A stretch of 64,000 nucleotides of DNA from Streptomyces aquilus (GTDB lineage Bacteria > Actinomycetota > Actinomycetes > Streptomycetales > Streptomycetaceae): assembly GCF_003955715.1 (NCBI RefSeq), contig NZ_CP034463.1, forward strand, positions 7,378,001-7,442,000. The letters run 5' to 3'. Below are positions 28,137 through 37,478 of this stretch, piece by piece. Position 1 is the first letter of the stretch, and each line of letters starts with the position of its first letter. The notes beneath the pieces are model-generated. The model was not told the DNA's origin, searched no databases, and saw only the letters and a program-made list of their open reading frames with translations. The translations under genes and the position numbers were made by a program.

Positions 28137-28323
28137 GCATGCCCTGCGGTGGCCTCGGTCCGATGCGAGCCGAGGGGTGTGGCACAATGGCTAGCTGTAC
28201 TCGACAGTCGCACAGGACCCCTCTCTCCTCCGGCTGACGCGTCCATCGGGCACTCGGGTACCGCAACCCCACGCGGCAATCTCGCCGTGCCCAACCACGT
28301 CAAAACCAGGAGAATCCACTCCA

Positions 28324-28743
28324 GTGGCAGTCAAGATCAAGCTGAAGCGTCTGGGCAAGATCCGTTCGCCTCACTACCGCATCGTCGTCGCCGACTCCCG
28401 TACCCGTCGTGACGGCCGTGCGATCGAGGAGATCGGTCTGTACCACCCGGTGCAGAACCCGTCGCGCATCGAGGTCGACGCCGAGCGCGTCGCCTACTGG
28501 CTGGGTGTCGGCGCGCAGCCGACCGAGCCCGTGCTCGCCATCCTGAAGAAGACCGGCGACTGGCAGAAGTTCAAGGGCGAGCCCGCCCCGGCTCCGCTGC
28601 TCGTCGCCGAGCCCAAGAAGGCGCGCCCCTCGTTCGAGGCCCTGGGCGGCGACGACGAGGGCAAGGGTGAGGCCATCACCCAGAAGAAGAAGGCTGAGAA
28701 GAAGGACGAGGCTGCCGCCGAGTCCGAGTCGACCGAGGCCTGA
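28324..28743 (+). CDS. rpsP: 30S ribosomal protein S16
   Basis: 139 residues. The conserved core [20 protein letters not shown] to [13 protein letters not shown] (about 1-80) is followed by a long Lys/Glu/Ala-rich tail typical of actinobacterial S16. GTG start at 28324 with AGGAG upstream. First gene of rpsP-khpA-rimM-trmD; CACAAT at 28183-28188 could be its -10 box. The leader is about 130 bases. Confidence 0.97.
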   Translation: MAVKIKLKRLGKIRSPHYRIVVADSRTRRDGRAIEEIGLYHPVQNPSRIEVDAERVAYWLGVGAQPTEPVLAILKKTGDWQKFKGEPAPAPLLVAEPKKARPSFEALGGDDEGKGEAITQKKKAEKKDEAAAESESTEA

Positions 28744-28745
28744 GC

Positions 28746-28985
28746 ATGCTCGAGGAGGCTCTCGAGCACCTCGTGAAGGGCATCGTCGACAACCCTGACG
28801 ATGTGCAGGTCGCATCCCGCAACCTGCGCCGCGGACGCGTGCTCGAGGTCCGGGTCCATCCCGACGACCTCGGCAAGGTGATCGGCCGCAACGGCCGCAC
28901 CGCACGCGCTCTGCGCACCGTCGTGGGCGCCATCGGCGGTCGCGGCGTCCGCGTCGACCTCGTCGACGTGGACCACGTCCGCTGA
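28746..28985 (+). CDS. KH-domain RNA-binding protein (KhpA family)
   Basis: 79 residues. A single KH domain with the GxxG loop in VIGRNGRTARALRTVV. KhpA proteins bind structured RNA, usually with KhpB/Jag. It starts 2 bases after the rpsP stop, the standard rpsP-khpA-rimM layout. Function in Streptomyces is not established. Confidence 0.93.
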   Translation: MLEEALEHLVKGIVDNPDDVQVASRNLRRGRVLEVRVHPDDLGKVIGRNGRTARALRTVVGAIGGRGVRVDLVDVDHVR

Positions 28986-29004
28986 CGCAATCGCAGCACC
29001 GGCT

Positions 29005-29040
29005 CGGGCCGGGGAGGGCCACTGGGCCGTCCCCGGCCCG
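29005..29040 (+). terminator. Intercistronic hairpin, khpA-rimM
   Basis: CGGGCCGGGGA/TCCCCGGCCCG (11 bp) with an inner GGCC/GGCC stem and an ACTG loop, in the 88-bp gap before rimM. No U-run; likely attenuates rather than ends the operon, or protects the upstream mRNA. Confidence 0.55.
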
Positions 29041-29073
29041 TAGTCGTACGTACGATCAGGAGATCTTCGAAAA

Positions 29074-29619
29074 GTGCAGCTCGTAGTCGCTCGCATCGGC
29101 CGTGCTCACGGCATCAAGGGCGAGGTCACCGTGGAGGTCCGTACCGACGAGCCGGAGCTCCGGCTCGCCCCCGGTGCCGTCCTGCTCACGGACCCCGCCG
29201 CCACCGGCCCCCTCACCATCGAGACCGGCCGGGTGCACAGCGGCCGCCTCCTCCTGCGCTTCGAGGGCGTCAAGGACCGCACCGCCGCCGAGGCCCTCCG
29301 CAACACCCTCCTGATCGCCGAGGTCGACCCGGAGGAGCTCCCGGAGGACGAGGACGAGTACTACGACCACCAGCTGATCGACCTGGACGTGGTCACCGCC
29401 GACGGCGTGGAGGTCGGCCGGATCACCGAGATCTCGCACCTGCCCTCGCAGGACCTCTTCATCGTGGAGCGTCCCGACGGCAGCGAGGTGATGATCCCGT
29501 TCGTCGAGGAGATCGTCACGGAGATCGACCTGGAGGAGCAGAAGGCGGTCATCACCCCGCCGCCCGGGCTGATCGACGACCAGGCAGAGATCGCCTCCTC
29601 CCGGGAAGACAGCGCATGA
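29074..29619 (+). CDS. rimM: 16S rRNA processing protein RimM
   Basis: 181 residues. Assembly factor for the 30S head that binds S19. The N-terminal RimM barrel begins [20 protein letters not shown] and the C-terminal PRC barrel has the conserved [17 protein letters not shown] start at 29074. Its stop overlaps the trmD start (ATGA, 29616-29619), so translation is coupled. Confidence 0.95.
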   Translation: MQLVVARIGRAHGIKGEVTVEVRTDEPELRLAPGAVLLTDPAATGPLTIETGRVHSGRLLLRFEGVKDRTAAEALRNTLLIAEVDPEELPEDEDEYYDHQLIDLDVVTADGVEVGRITEISHLPSQDLFIVERPDGSEVMIPFVEEIVTEIDLEEQKAVITPPPGLIDDQAEIASSREDSA

Positions 29620-30449
29620 GACTCGACGTCGTCACGATCTTCCCCGAATACCTCGAACCCCTGAACGTCTCGCTCGTGGGCAAGGCACGCGCGCGTGGAC
29701 AGCTCAACGTCCAGGTGCACGACCTGCGCGAGTGGACCTACGACCGCCACAACACCGTCGACGACACCCCGTACGGCGGCGGCCCCGGCATGGTCATGAA
29801 GACCGAGCCCTGGGGGGACGCGCTGGACGCGGTGCTGGCCGACGGCTACGAGACGGGCTCGCACGCCCCGGCCCTCATCGTCCCGACGCCCAGCGGGCGC
29901 CCCTTCACCCAGGAACTCGCCGTCGAGCTCTCCGAGCGGCCCTGGCTGGTCTTCACGCCGGCCCGCTACGAGGGCATCGACCGCCGGGTCATCGACGAGT
30001 ACGCGACCCGGATGCCCGTCCACGAGGTCTCCATCGGCGACTACGTCCTCGCCGGCGGTGAAGCGGCCGTCCTGGTGATCACCGAGGCCGTGGCGCGCCT
30101 GCTGCCCGGCGTCCTCGGCAACGCCGAGTCGCACCGGGACGACTCCTTCGCGCCCGGCGCGATGGCGAACCTCCTGGAGGGCCCCGTCTACACCAAGCCG
30201 CCCGCCTGGCGCGGCCGGGAGATCCCGGAGACGCTGCTCAGCGGCCACCACGGCAAGATCGCCCGCTGGCGGCGCGACGAGGCGCTCAAGCGCACCACGG
30301 CCAACCGGCCCGACCTGATCGAGCGCTGCGACCCCAAGGCCTTCGACAAGAAGGACCGCGAGATGCTCTCCATCCTGGGCTGGGCCCCGGACCCGGCGGG
30401 GGAGCCGTACGGCCGATTTTGGCGTCGGGTCGACGACGTGGAAGAATAG
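29616..30449 (+). CDS. trmD: tRNA (guanine-N1)-methyltransferase TrmD
   Basis: 277 residues. Makes m1G37 in tRNAs and prevents +1 frameshifting. SPOUT trefoil-knot signatures: [24 protein letters not shown] and [20 protein letters not shown]. The C-terminal domain carries [16 protein letters not shown]. Overlaps rimM by four bases. ATG start. Confidence 0.97.
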   Translation: MRLDVVTIFPEYLEPLNVSLVGKARARGQLNVQVHDLREWTYDRHNTVDDTPYGGGPGMVMKTEPWGDALDAVLADGYETGSHAPALIVPTPSGRPFTQELAVELSERPWLVFTPARYEGIDRRVIDEYATRMPVHEVSIGDYVLAGGEAAVLVITEAVARLLPGVLGNAESHRDDSFAPGAMANLLEGPVYTKPPAWRGREIPETLLSGHHGKIARWRRDEALKRTTANRPDLIERCDPKAFDKKDREMLSILGWAPDPAGEPYGRFWRRVDDVEE

Positions 30450-30583
30450 GCCGCTGTTGTGCGTCGTCCGGCGTGCGCCCCTGCCACAGGGGGACACGAC
30501 GCCCGCCCCGACACGGACAGCATCCTCAGGAACCACCTATCTCCCGCCTATGACCTGTGGCATGGGCGAAGAAAGCAGACGAA

Positions 30584-30934
30584 ATGTCTCACCTGCTCGA
30601 CTCCGTCGACAGCGCGTCGCTGCGCAGCGACATCCCGGCCTTCCGCCCGGGTGACACCGTCAACGTCCACGTCCGCGTCATCGAGGGCAACCGCTCCCGT
30701 GTGCAGCAGTTCAAGGGCGTAGTCATCCGTCGCCAGGGCGCCGGTGTCCGCGAGACCTTCACGGTCCGCAAGGTCTCGTTCTCCGTCGGCGTCGAGCGCA
30801 CCTTCCCGGTGCACACCCCGATCGTCGAGAAGATCGAGCTCGTCACCCGTGGTGACGTCCGTCGCGCGAAGCTGTACTACCTGCGTGAGCTGCGCGGCAA
30901 GGCCGCGAAGATCAAGGAGAAGCGCGAGAGCTGA
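30584..30934 (+). CDS. rplS: 50S ribosomal protein L19
   Basis: 116 residues, full length. [24 protein letters not shown] and the end [19 protein letters not shown] are standard L19. ATG 30584 is separated from trmD by 134 bases, so it may have its own promoter in addition to read-through from the rpsP operon. Confidence 0.97.
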   Translation: MSHLLDSVDSASLRSDIPAFRPGDTVNVHVRVIEGNRSRVQQFKGVVIRRQGAGVRETFTVRKVSFSVGVERTFPVHTPIVEKIELVTRGDVRRAKLYYLRELRGKAAKIKEKRES

Positions 30935-30979
30935 GCTCGCGCGGGCGTTCTTGCCGGGGCCGGATAACATCTGGCCCCG

Positions 30980-31696
30980 ATGGACACCGAAGCACAGCAG
31001 ACGGAGCGCGACCGCTCCTCCCGCCCTTCCCGCTCCGAGGAGATCTCGGACACAGAGGGTCAGGAGGAACGGTCGCGTTTCGCGTTCCCGTCCCGGATCA
31101 CCGAGTGGCTCCCCGGTGGACGCATCACTCTGACCGCGCTGCTCTGCCTGCTGTTTTTGCTGCTCCTCAACGCTTTCGTGGTGCAACCCTTCCAGATTCC
31201 CAGCGGATCCATGGAAAACGGATTGAGGATCGGGGACCGGGTTCTCGTAAATAAGTTGGCGTACCGTTTCGGTGCCGAACCGCGGCGCGGGGATGTGGTC
31301 GTGTTCGACGGATCCGGGTATTTCGGGGATGCGGACTACATCAAGCGCGTGGTGGGTGTGGGGGGAGACCACGTGGTCTGCTGCGACAAGAAGGGGAGGA
31401 TCGAGGTGAACGGCCGGTCGGTCGACGAGTCGACGTTCCTGTACCCCGGTGACAGCTCGTCGACGGTTCCCTTCGACGTCGTCGTGCCCGACGGCACCCT
31501 CTTCGTCCTCGGCGACCACCGCAGCCGCTCCAGCGACTCCCGCGACCACCTGGGCTCGCCCGGCGGCGGCATGATCCCGGTCGGCGACGTCATCGGCCGT
31601 GCCGATTGGATCGTATGGCCGACCGCGCACTGGACCCGGCTCAAGCCGTCCGACGCCTACGCGCGCGTGCCCGCCGCGGGCGGTGCGCATGGGTAA
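30980..31696 (+). CDS. sipW: Type I signal peptidase SipW
   Basis: 238 residues. Ser/Lys-dyad signal peptidase. Acidic cytosolic N-terminus, one membrane helix (about 49-68), catalytic Ser77 in IPSGSM and catalytic Lys122 in YIKRVVGVGGD; the last box GDHRSRSSDSRDH is present. First of four signal peptidase genes in a row, 45 bases after rplS. The next gene overlaps its end by eight bases. Confidence 0.94.
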   Translation: MDTEAQQTERDRSSRPSRSEEISDTEGQEERSRFAFPSRITEWLPGGRITLTALLCLLFLLLLNAFVVQPFQIPSGSMENGLRIGDRVLVNKLAYRFGAEPRRGDVVVFDGSGYFGDADYIKRVVGVGGDHVVCCDKKGRIEVNGRSVDESTFLYPGDSSSTVPFDVVVPDGTLFVLGDHRSRSSDSRDHLGSPGGGMIPVGDVIGRADWIVWPTAHWTRLKPSDAYARVPAAGGAHG

Positions 31697-32984
31697 CCGC
31701 GGCAAACCGCGCGGGGTGCCCGGCGCAGCCGCCGACAACCTGCTGCCCACCGGCGTCCGGCGCGCCGCCAGCCCCGCGGGCGGCCGTTCGCGCGCGGAGC
31801 GCCGCAAGCTCCAGCGCAAGGTCAAGCGGCGCCGCAGGCGCTCCGCCGTCAAGGAGATACCGCTCCTCGTCGGTGTCGCCGTCCTCATAGCGTTGGTGCT
31901 GAAGACCTTCCTGGTGCAGGCCTTCGTGATCCCGTCGGGCTCCATGGAGCAGACGATCCGGATCGGCGACCGCGTCCTGGTCGACAAGTTCACCCCGTGG
32001 TTCGGCTCCAAGCCGCAGCGCGGGGACGTCGTCGTGTTCAAGGACCCCGGCGGCTGGCTCAAGGACGAGCAGACGACGGTGAAGAAGCAGGACCCCGTCG
32101 TCGTCAAGCAGATCAAGGAAGGCCTCACCTTCATCGGTCTGCTGCCGTCCGACAACGAGAAGGACCTCATCAAGCGTGTCGTCGGCGTCGGCGGCGACCG
32201 CGTCAAGTGCTGTGACGCACAGGGGCGGGTGACCGTCAACGGGGTCCCGCTCAGCGAGGACTACCTCTATCCCGGCAACGCGCCCTCCACGCAGCAGTTC
32301 GACATCACCGTCCCCCAGGGGCGGTTGTGGGTGATGGGCGACCACCGGGCCAACTCCGCGGACTCCCGCGTGCATCAGGACACCGACTACGGCGGTACGG
32401 TCTCCGAGGACTCGGTCGTGGGACGGGCCATGGTCATCGCCTGGCCCCTGGGCCACTGGACCACCTTGAAGGAGCCGAAAACCTACGCTTCCGTGTCCGA
32501 CTCGGCGACCGGGTCGACCGCAGCTCCCTTGCTGTCGCATAGGGTTGCCTCCGACGATCCGAATGGACCTGTCCAACTCCCGACCCCTGCGGAACTCCCG
32601 CTCGTTATGGGAGTGGTGGGCCTGCACCGTGTCATGGGCAGGCGGCGGCACAGAGTAAGGAGTTGGCGTGGGGGATGTGGCGGTTGGCGCACGGTCCGGA
32701 CACGACGGCGAGGAGCACCGCGGACGCCCCGTGGACGCGGCCGACCCGGCCGCGGACAGCGTCGTGACCTCGAGCGACGGCTCCGGTGGAGACGAGGACG
32801 GGACCAGGACCGGCCAGGGCCAGGAAGAGTCGAAACCCGCGCCGAAGAAGCCGCGTTCCTTCTGGAAGGAACTGCCGATCCTGATCGGTATCGCGCTCGT
32901 CCTGGCGCTGCTGATCAAGACGTTCCTGGTGCAGGCGTTCTCGATCCCGTCCGACTCGATGCAGAACACCCTCCAGCAGGGTGA
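31689..32984 (+). CDS. sipX: Type I signal peptidase SipX, reading frame extended into sipY
   Basis: As open here it is 431 residues. Basic N-terminus, membrane helix about 57-78, catalytic Ser85 (IPSGSM) and Lys162 (LIKRVVGVGGD), last box GDHRANSADSR. The recognisable signal peptidase ends near residue 312 after a short hydrophobic stretch (ELPLVMGVVGL) and basic residues. Beyond that the frame has no stop and runs 317 bases into sipY. A TAA at 32656-32658, just before the sipY Shine-Dalgarno, is one frame off; in frame it would give about 322 residues. The true C-terminus is therefore doubtful. Confidence 0.8.
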   Translation: MGNRGKPRGVPGAAADNLLPTGVRRAASPAGGRSRAERRKLQRKVKRRRRRSAVKEIPLLVGVAVLIALVLKTFLVQAFVIPSGSMEQTIRIGDRVLVDKFTPWFGSKPQRGDVVVFKDPGGWLKDEQTTVKKQDPVVVKQIKEGLTFIGLLPSDNEKDLIKRVVGVGGDRVKCCDAQGRVTVNGVPLSEDYLYPGNAPSTQQFDITVPQGRLWVMGDHRANSADSRVHQDTDYGGTVSEDSVVGRAMVIAWPLGHWTTLKEPKTYASVSDSATGSTAAPLLSHRVASDDPNGPVQLPTPAELPLVMGVVGLHRVMGRRRHRVRSWRGGCGGWRTVRTRRRGAPRTPRGRGRPGRGQRRDLERRLRWRRGRDQDRPGPGRVETRAEEAAFLLEGTADPDRYRARPGAADQDVPGAGVLDPVRLDAEHPPAG

Positions 32985-33630
32985 CCGCGTCCTCGTCGAC
33001 AAGCTGACGCCGTGGTTCGGCTCCGAGCCCGAGCGCGGTGAGGTCGTCGTCTTCCACGACCCGACCCAGTGGCTGGCGGGCGAGCCGACCGCCGAACCGA
33101 ACGCCGTCCAGACGTTCCTCAGCTGGATCGGTCTGATGCCGTCCGCCGAGGAGAAGGACCTCATCAAGCGGGTCATCGGCGTCGGCGGTGACACCGTCGA
33201 GTGCAAGGGCACCGGTCCGCTGAAGGTCAACGGCAAGGCGCTGAACGAGAGCGACTACGTCTACGCCGGCAACACCCCGTGCACGGTCGACGACATGGGC
33301 GGCCAGTTCAAGGTGAAGGTGCCCAAGGGCTTCATCTGGGTCATGGGCGACCACCGCCAGAACTCGCGCGACTCGCGCTACAACCAGGACGACAAGTACC
33401 ACGGCATGGTCCCGGTCGACGAGGTCGTCGGACGGGCCATCGTGAAGGCCTGGCCGATCAACCGCTGGGGCACCCTGCCGGTCCCCGACACCTTCGACCA
33501 GGACGGCCTGAACAACCAGTCCTCGGCGTCCACCGCGCTGACGGTGGCCCCGCAGGGGCTGGCGCTCGCGGGCGCGGTGCCGGTGGTGCTGTGGCGGCGG
33601 CGCCGGATCGCGCCGACGGAGACGCGCTGA
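32668..33630 (+). CDS. sipY: Type I signal peptidase SipY
   Basis: 320 residues. Acidic cytosolic N-terminus (about 1-60), membrane helix about 69-90, catalytic Ser97 (IPSDSM) and Lys167 (LIKRVIGVGGD), last box GDHRQNSRDSR. A second C-terminal hydrophobic stretch (about 292-312, then RRRR) fits a second membrane anchor. GTG 32668 has AAGGAG six bases upstream, a strong start, although it lies inside the open sipX frame. Confidence 0.94.
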   Translation: MGDVAVGARSGHDGEEHRGRPVDAADPAADSVVTSSDGSGGDEDGTRTGQGQEESKPAPKKPRSFWKELPILIGIALVLALLIKTFLVQAFSIPSDSMQNTLQQGDRVLVDKLTPWFGSEPERGEVVVFHDPTQWLAGEPTAEPNAVQTFLSWIGLMPSAEEKDLIKRVIGVGGDTVECKGTGPLKVNGKALNESDYVYAGNTPCTVDDMGGQFKVKVPKGFIWVMGDHRQNSRDSRYNQDDKYHGMVPVDEVVGRAIVKAWPINRWGTLPVPDTFDQDGLNNQSSASTALTVAPQGLALAGAVPVVLWRRRRIAPTETR

Positions 33631-33732
33631 GCGGTCACCGTCGTTGACCTTGTGAAACCTTTACGGATGCCATGACCTCGGTCCCCGAAGGGGGCTGACC
33701 GGTTCCGGTACCGCCGGGTAGGGTGCGGACCC

Positions 33733-34515
33733 ATGGGTGGCGAGAGCACGACACGTACGGCCCCGCGCAGCGGTGGCACCAACACGGGCCCGGTGGGCAG
33801 CCGGACCGGACAGCGACTGTCCGGGCTGGCCGTCGCGCTGGGCCTGGTGCTGTTCCTCGGCGGGTTCGCCTGGGGAGCGGTGGTCTACCGGCCGTACACC
33901 GTGCCCACCAGCTCGATGGCGCCCACCATCGACGCCGGCGACCGGGTGCTCGCGCAGCGCATCGACGGCGGCGACATCCGCCGGGGTGACGTGGTCGTCT
34001 TCACCGACAAGAGCTGGGTGAGCAACGCCCCCGTGGTCAAGCGCGTGGTCGCGGTCGGCGGGGACACCGTCTCCTGCTGCACGAAGGGCAAGCTGACCGT
34101 CAACGGCAAGCAGATCGACGAACCGTATCTGCCCAAGGACAGCCTGGCCGAGTGGAAGAACATCCCCGAGGTGACCGTCCCCAAGGGGCGGCTGTTCCTG
34201 CTCGGTGACGAGCGGCAGGGCTCCCTGGACTCCTCCGCCCACCTCACGGACGCGGCCAGCGGCACCGTCGCGGTGAGCGCCGTGACCGCCCGCGTCGACG
34301 CCGTCGTCTGGCCCATGGACGGCATGCTGAAGGAGCCGAGCGGCTTCAAGGAGCTCGGTGCGCTGTCCTCGCCGGGACCGCTGCGGACGATCACCGCCCT
34401 GATCATCGGCGGCGCGGTGCTCGTGCTCGGCGGTGGCGCCTACGGGCCGATCGCCAAGCGGCTGGGCAGGCGTCGCGCCGCGCAGAGCCGGATGGAGCCC
34501 GTGGGTGCGCGCTGA
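33733..34515 (+). CDS. sipZ: Type I signal peptidase SipZ
   Basis: 260 residues. N-terminal membrane helix about 31-52, catalytic Ser61 (VPTSSMAPT) and Lys103 (VVKRVVAVGGD), last box GDERQGSLDSSAH, and a C-terminal second helix (about 225-243). It is more divergent than the other three (TSSM in place of SGSM). Separated from sipY by about 100 bases; its end overlaps the Nudix gene. Confidence 0.93.
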   Translation: MGGESTTRTAPRSGGTNTGPVGSRTGQRLSGLAVALGLVLFLGGFAWGAVVYRPYTVPTSSMAPTIDAGDRVLAQRIDGGDIRRGDVVVFTDKSWVSNAPVVKRVVAVGGDTVSCCTKGKLTVNGKQIDEPYLPKDSLAEWKNIPEVTVPKGRLFLLGDERQGSLDSSAHLTDAASGTVAVSAVTARVDAVVWPMDGMLKEPSGFKELGALSSPGPLRTITALIIGGAVLVLGGGAYGPIAKRLGRRRAAQSRMEPVGAR

Positions 34516-35020
34516 GGCCGCGGCGGACACCTACGAGGGCGGACTGCGCAAGGTCGCCAGAGTGGTGCTGCTGGACCCCGACGACCGCATCCTGCTCCTG
34601 CACGGCCATGAGCCGGACGATCCGAACGACGACTGGTGGTTCACCCCCGGTGGCGGGGTCGAGGGCGACGAGACTCGTGAAGAGGCCGCTCTCCGGGAAC
34701 TCGCCGAGGAGACCGGAATCACCGAGGTCGAGCTCGGGCCGGTGCTGTGGCGGCGGATGTGTTCCTTCCCGTTCGCGGGGCGCCGCTGGGACCAGGACGA
34801 GTGGTACTTCCTGGCCCGGACGACCCAGACGGCGACGGCGGCGACGGCGCTCACCGATCTGGAACGGCGCAGCGTCGCCGGAGCGCGCTGGTGGACGTGT
34901 CAGGAACTGACCCGGGCACATGAGACGGTGTATCCGACCAGACTCGCCGAGCTGCTCCGCAGGCTGCTCGACGAAGGTCCCCCGGCCGGGCCCGTGACCC
35001 TTGACACCGAAATCGTCTAG
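34505..35020 (+). CDS. Nudix hydrolase
   Basis: 171 residues. The Nudix box lies at residues 50-72 (GGVEGDETREEAALRELAEE then TGI), with all catalytic glutamates. Upstream strand DDWWFTPGGG is typical. It hydrolyses some nucleoside diphosphate linked to X; the substrate is not predictable. GTG 34505 overlaps the sipZ stop by 11 bases, so it is probably translated from the sip transcript. Confidence 0.88.
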   Translation: MRAEAAADTYEGGLRKVARVVLLDPDDRILLLHGHEPDDPNDDWWFTPGGGVEGDETREEAALRELAEETGITEVELGPVLWRRMCSFPFAGRRWDQDEWYFLARTTQTATAATALTDLERRSVAGARWWTCQELTRAHETVYPTRLAELLRRLLDEGPPAGPVTLDTEIV

Positions 35021-35076
35021 GGGCTGACGGGACTGGCGCACAATGGGGGGATCGCACGGCTGAAGGGGAACATGCC

Positions 35077-35385
35077 ATGAGCGCCGAGGACCTCGAGAAG
35101 TACGAGACCGAGATGGAGCTGAAGCTCTATCGGGAGTACCGCGATGTCGTCGGTCTGTTCAAGTACGTGATCGAGACCGAGCGGCGTTTCTATCTCACCA
35201 ACGACTACGAGATGCAGGTGCACTCGGTCCAGGGTGAGGTGTTCTTCGAGGTCTCGATGGCCGACGCCTGGGTCTGGGACATGTACCGGCCGGCGCGGTT
35301 CGTGAAGCAGGTGCGGGTGCTCACGTTCAAGGACGTGAACATCGAGGAGCTCAACAAGAGCGACCTGGAGCTGCCGGGCGGGTGA
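35077..35385 (+). CDS. DUF2469 family protein
   Basis: 102 residues. Small acidic protein highly conserved in actinobacteria (MSAEDLEKYETEMELKLYRE to VLTFKDVNIEELNKSDLELP). It regularly lies between the signal peptidase/rnhB region and yraN, as here. No motif suggests an activity; function unknown. ATG start with AAGGGGAA upstream. Confidence 0.92.
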   Translation: MSAEDLEKYETEMELKLYREYRDVVGLFKYVIETERRFYLTNDYEMQVHSVQGEVFFEVSMADAWVWDMYRPARFVKQVRVLTFKDVNIEELNKSDLELPGG

Positions 35386-35503
35386 GGGTGGTAGGGGGGT
35401 CGCTCGTGTGGGTGGCTGAGTTTTCCACAACCACCGAGTAACCCACCAAGATCAACTTCATGTGCGGGACTGCGTGATCGTTGGCGCCGGAGGTGGTGCC
35501 GAC

Positions 35504-35866
35504 ATGAACGCACGCAGTGCACTCGGCAAGTACGGCGAGACGCTGGCCGCACGGCGGCTGGCGGAGGCCGGGATGACCGTCCTGGAGCGCAACTGGCGCT
35601 GTGGCAGGACCGGTGAGATCGACATCGTGGCGCGGGACGGAGAGGTCCTGGTCGTCTGCGAGGTCAAGACACGGCGGGCGGGTGCCTTCGAGCACCCGAT
35701 GGCCGCGGTGACCCCCGACAAGGCGGAGCGCCTGCGCGGCCTCGCCGAATGCTGGATCCATGCCCACGGAGGGGCGCCGCCGGGCGGCGTCCGCATCGAC
35801 CTGGTCGGCGTACTCCTGCCGGAGCGCGGAGCGCCCGTCGTCGAGCATGCGCGGGGGGTGGCCTGA
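35504..35866 (+). CDS. YraN/UPF0102 family nuclease-like protein
   Basis: 120 residues. Restriction-endonuclease-like fold: [21 protein letters not shown] is the D-EVK catalytic core (Asp in GEID, Glu and Lys in CEVKTR). The biological role is uncertain; the family often sits beside comM and dprA, as here. ATG 35504 gives the conserved start [11 protein letters not shown]. comM starts one base after its stop. Confidence 0.88.
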   Translation: MNARSALGKYGETLAARRLAEAGMTVLERNWRCGRTGEIDIVARDGEVLVVCEVKTRRAGAFEHPMAAVTPDKAERLRGLAECWIHAHGGAPPGGVRIDLVGVLLPERGAPVVEHARGVA

Positions 35867-35867
35867 G

Positions 35868-37478
35868 ATGGGGTTCGCGCGGACGTGCTCGGTGGCGCTG
35901 GTGGGCGTCGAGGGTGTGGTGGTGGAGGTCCAGGCGGACCTGGAGCCTGGGGTCGCGGCGTTCACGCTGGTGGGACTGCCGGACAAGAGCCTGACGGAGA
36001 GCAAGGACCGGGTACGGGCCGCGGTGGTCAACTCGGGCGCGGCGTGGCCGGCGAAGAAGCTGACCGTAGGGCTGAGTCCGGCGTCGGTGCCGAAGAGCGG
36101 GAGCGGGTTCGATCTCGCCGTGGCGGCAGCGGTGCTGGGGGCGGCCGAGCGGATCGATCCGCGCGTGCTGGCGGACATCGTGATGATCGGGGAGCTGGGG
36201 TTGGACGGGCGGGTGCGGCCGGTGCGCGGAGTACTGCCTGCCGTGCTCGCGGCGGCGGACGCGGGGTACGAACAGGTAGTCGTGCCCGAGTGCGCCGTGC
36301 CGGAGGCATCGCTGGTGCCGGGTGTCTCGGTGCTGGGGGTGCGCAGCCTGCGCCAGCTCATCGCGGTTCTCACCGATGAGCCGGTGCCCGACGAAGAGCC
36401 CGTCCCAGGGGAGATCCGCCCCGACCCCTTCCTCGCCGGTCTGGCCCTCCCGGGCACCGGGCTGGGAACCGGCATCGTCTCCGGTGGGCACCAACCCGAC
36501 CTGGCGGACGTGGCGGGGCAGCATCTGGCCCGGTCGGCACTGGAGGTGGCCGCCGCGGGGAGGCATCACGTCTTCTTCAAGGGCCCGCCGGGCGCTGGGA
36601 AGACCATGCTGGCCGAGCGACTGCCCGGACTCCTGCCCGAGCTGAGCCGGCAGGAGTCGCTGGAGGTGACCGCCGTGCACTCGGTGGCCGGTGTACTGCC
36701 ACCCGGCCATCCGCTCGTCGACAGGTCGCCCTACTGCGCACCGCACCACTCCGCGACCATGGCCTCACTGGTCGGGGGAGGCAACGGGTTTCCGCGGCCG
36801 GGAGCCGTCTCCCTGGCTCACCACGGAGTTCTTTTCCTCGATGAAGCCGCGGAATTCCACAGCAGCGTCCTGGACTCCCTCCGGCAGCCGCTGGAATCGG
36901 GCCATGTCGTGGTCGCCCGCGCCGCAGGCATGCTGCGTATGCCGGCCAAGTTCCTGATGGTCCTGGCGGCCAATCCGTGCCCCTGTGGCCGACACGGACG
37001 CGGAGACGACATCTGTGAGTGCAGGCCGTCCTCCATCAAGCGCTACCGAGCCCGTCTGTCCGGGCCCTTGATGGACCGCGTGGACCTACGGGTGACCGTG
37101 GAGCCGGTGGCCCGCGCCGAACTGCTCCGGCTCCACTCCGGTGCCGAGACCACAGCCACGGTCGCCGAGCGGGTGAAGGCCGCTCGGGAACGCGCGGCCA
37201 GGCGCTACGAAGGCACACCCTGGCGTACGAACAGCGAGGTCCCGGGGCATGAACTGCGCACCCGGTGGCATGTGCAGTCCGGAGCCCTGCGCAAGGCCGA
37301 GGAGGACCTGGACCGGGGGTTGCTGTCGGCTCGTGGCCTGGACAGGGTGCTGCGCGTCGCCTGGACGGTGGCCGACCTGGGAGGCCGTGACCGACCCTCG
37401 GCGAACGACGTGAACTGGGCCCTCGAACTGCGCACCGGCGTCCGGCGTGGTGCCGTCCTGGAAGGGATCGGCAGGTGA
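35868..37478 (+). CDS. comM: ComM/YifB-type AAA+ ATPase (Mg-chelatase-like)
   Basis: 536 residues. N-terminal Lon-like domain (VGLPDKSLTESKDRVRAAV), AAA+ core with Walker A GPPGAGKTM near 239 and the sensor/Walker B region LFLDEAAEF, zinc-like Cys motif NPCPCGRHGRGDDICEC, and the C-terminal Mg-chelatase domain. ComM is a helicase that promotes branch migration during natural transformation in other bacteria. Its stop overlaps the dprA start (GTGA). Confidence 0.93.
   Translation: MGFARTCSVALVGVEGVVVEVQADLEPGVAAFTLVGLPDKSLTESKDRVRAAVVNSGAAWPAKKLTVGLSPASVPKSGSGFDLAVAAAVLGAAERIDPRVLADIVMIGELGLDGRVRPVRGVLPAVLAAADAGYEQVVVPECAVPEASLVPGVSVLGVRSLRQLIAVLTDEPVPDEEPVPGEIRPDPFLAGLALPGTGLGTGIVSGGHQPDLADVAGQHLARSALEVAAAGRHHVFFKGPPGAGKTMLAERLPGLLPELSRQESLEVTAVHSVAGVLPPGHPLVDRSPYCAPHHSATMASLVGGGNGFPRPGAVSLAHHGVLFLDEAAEFHSSVLDSLRQPLESGHVVVARAAGMLRMPAKFLMVLAANPCPCGRHGRGDDICECRPSSIKRYRARLSGPLMDRVDLRVTVEPVARAELLRLHSGAETTATVAERVKAARERAARRYEGTPWRTNSEVPGHELRTRWHVQSGALRKAEEDLDRGLLSARGLDRVLRVAWTVADLGGRDRPSANDVNWALELRTGVRRGAVLEGIGR

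Noticed and set aside
35410..35425. DnaA-box-like TTTTCCACA
   Set aside because: Single and imperfect, with no cluster; not evidence for an origin.
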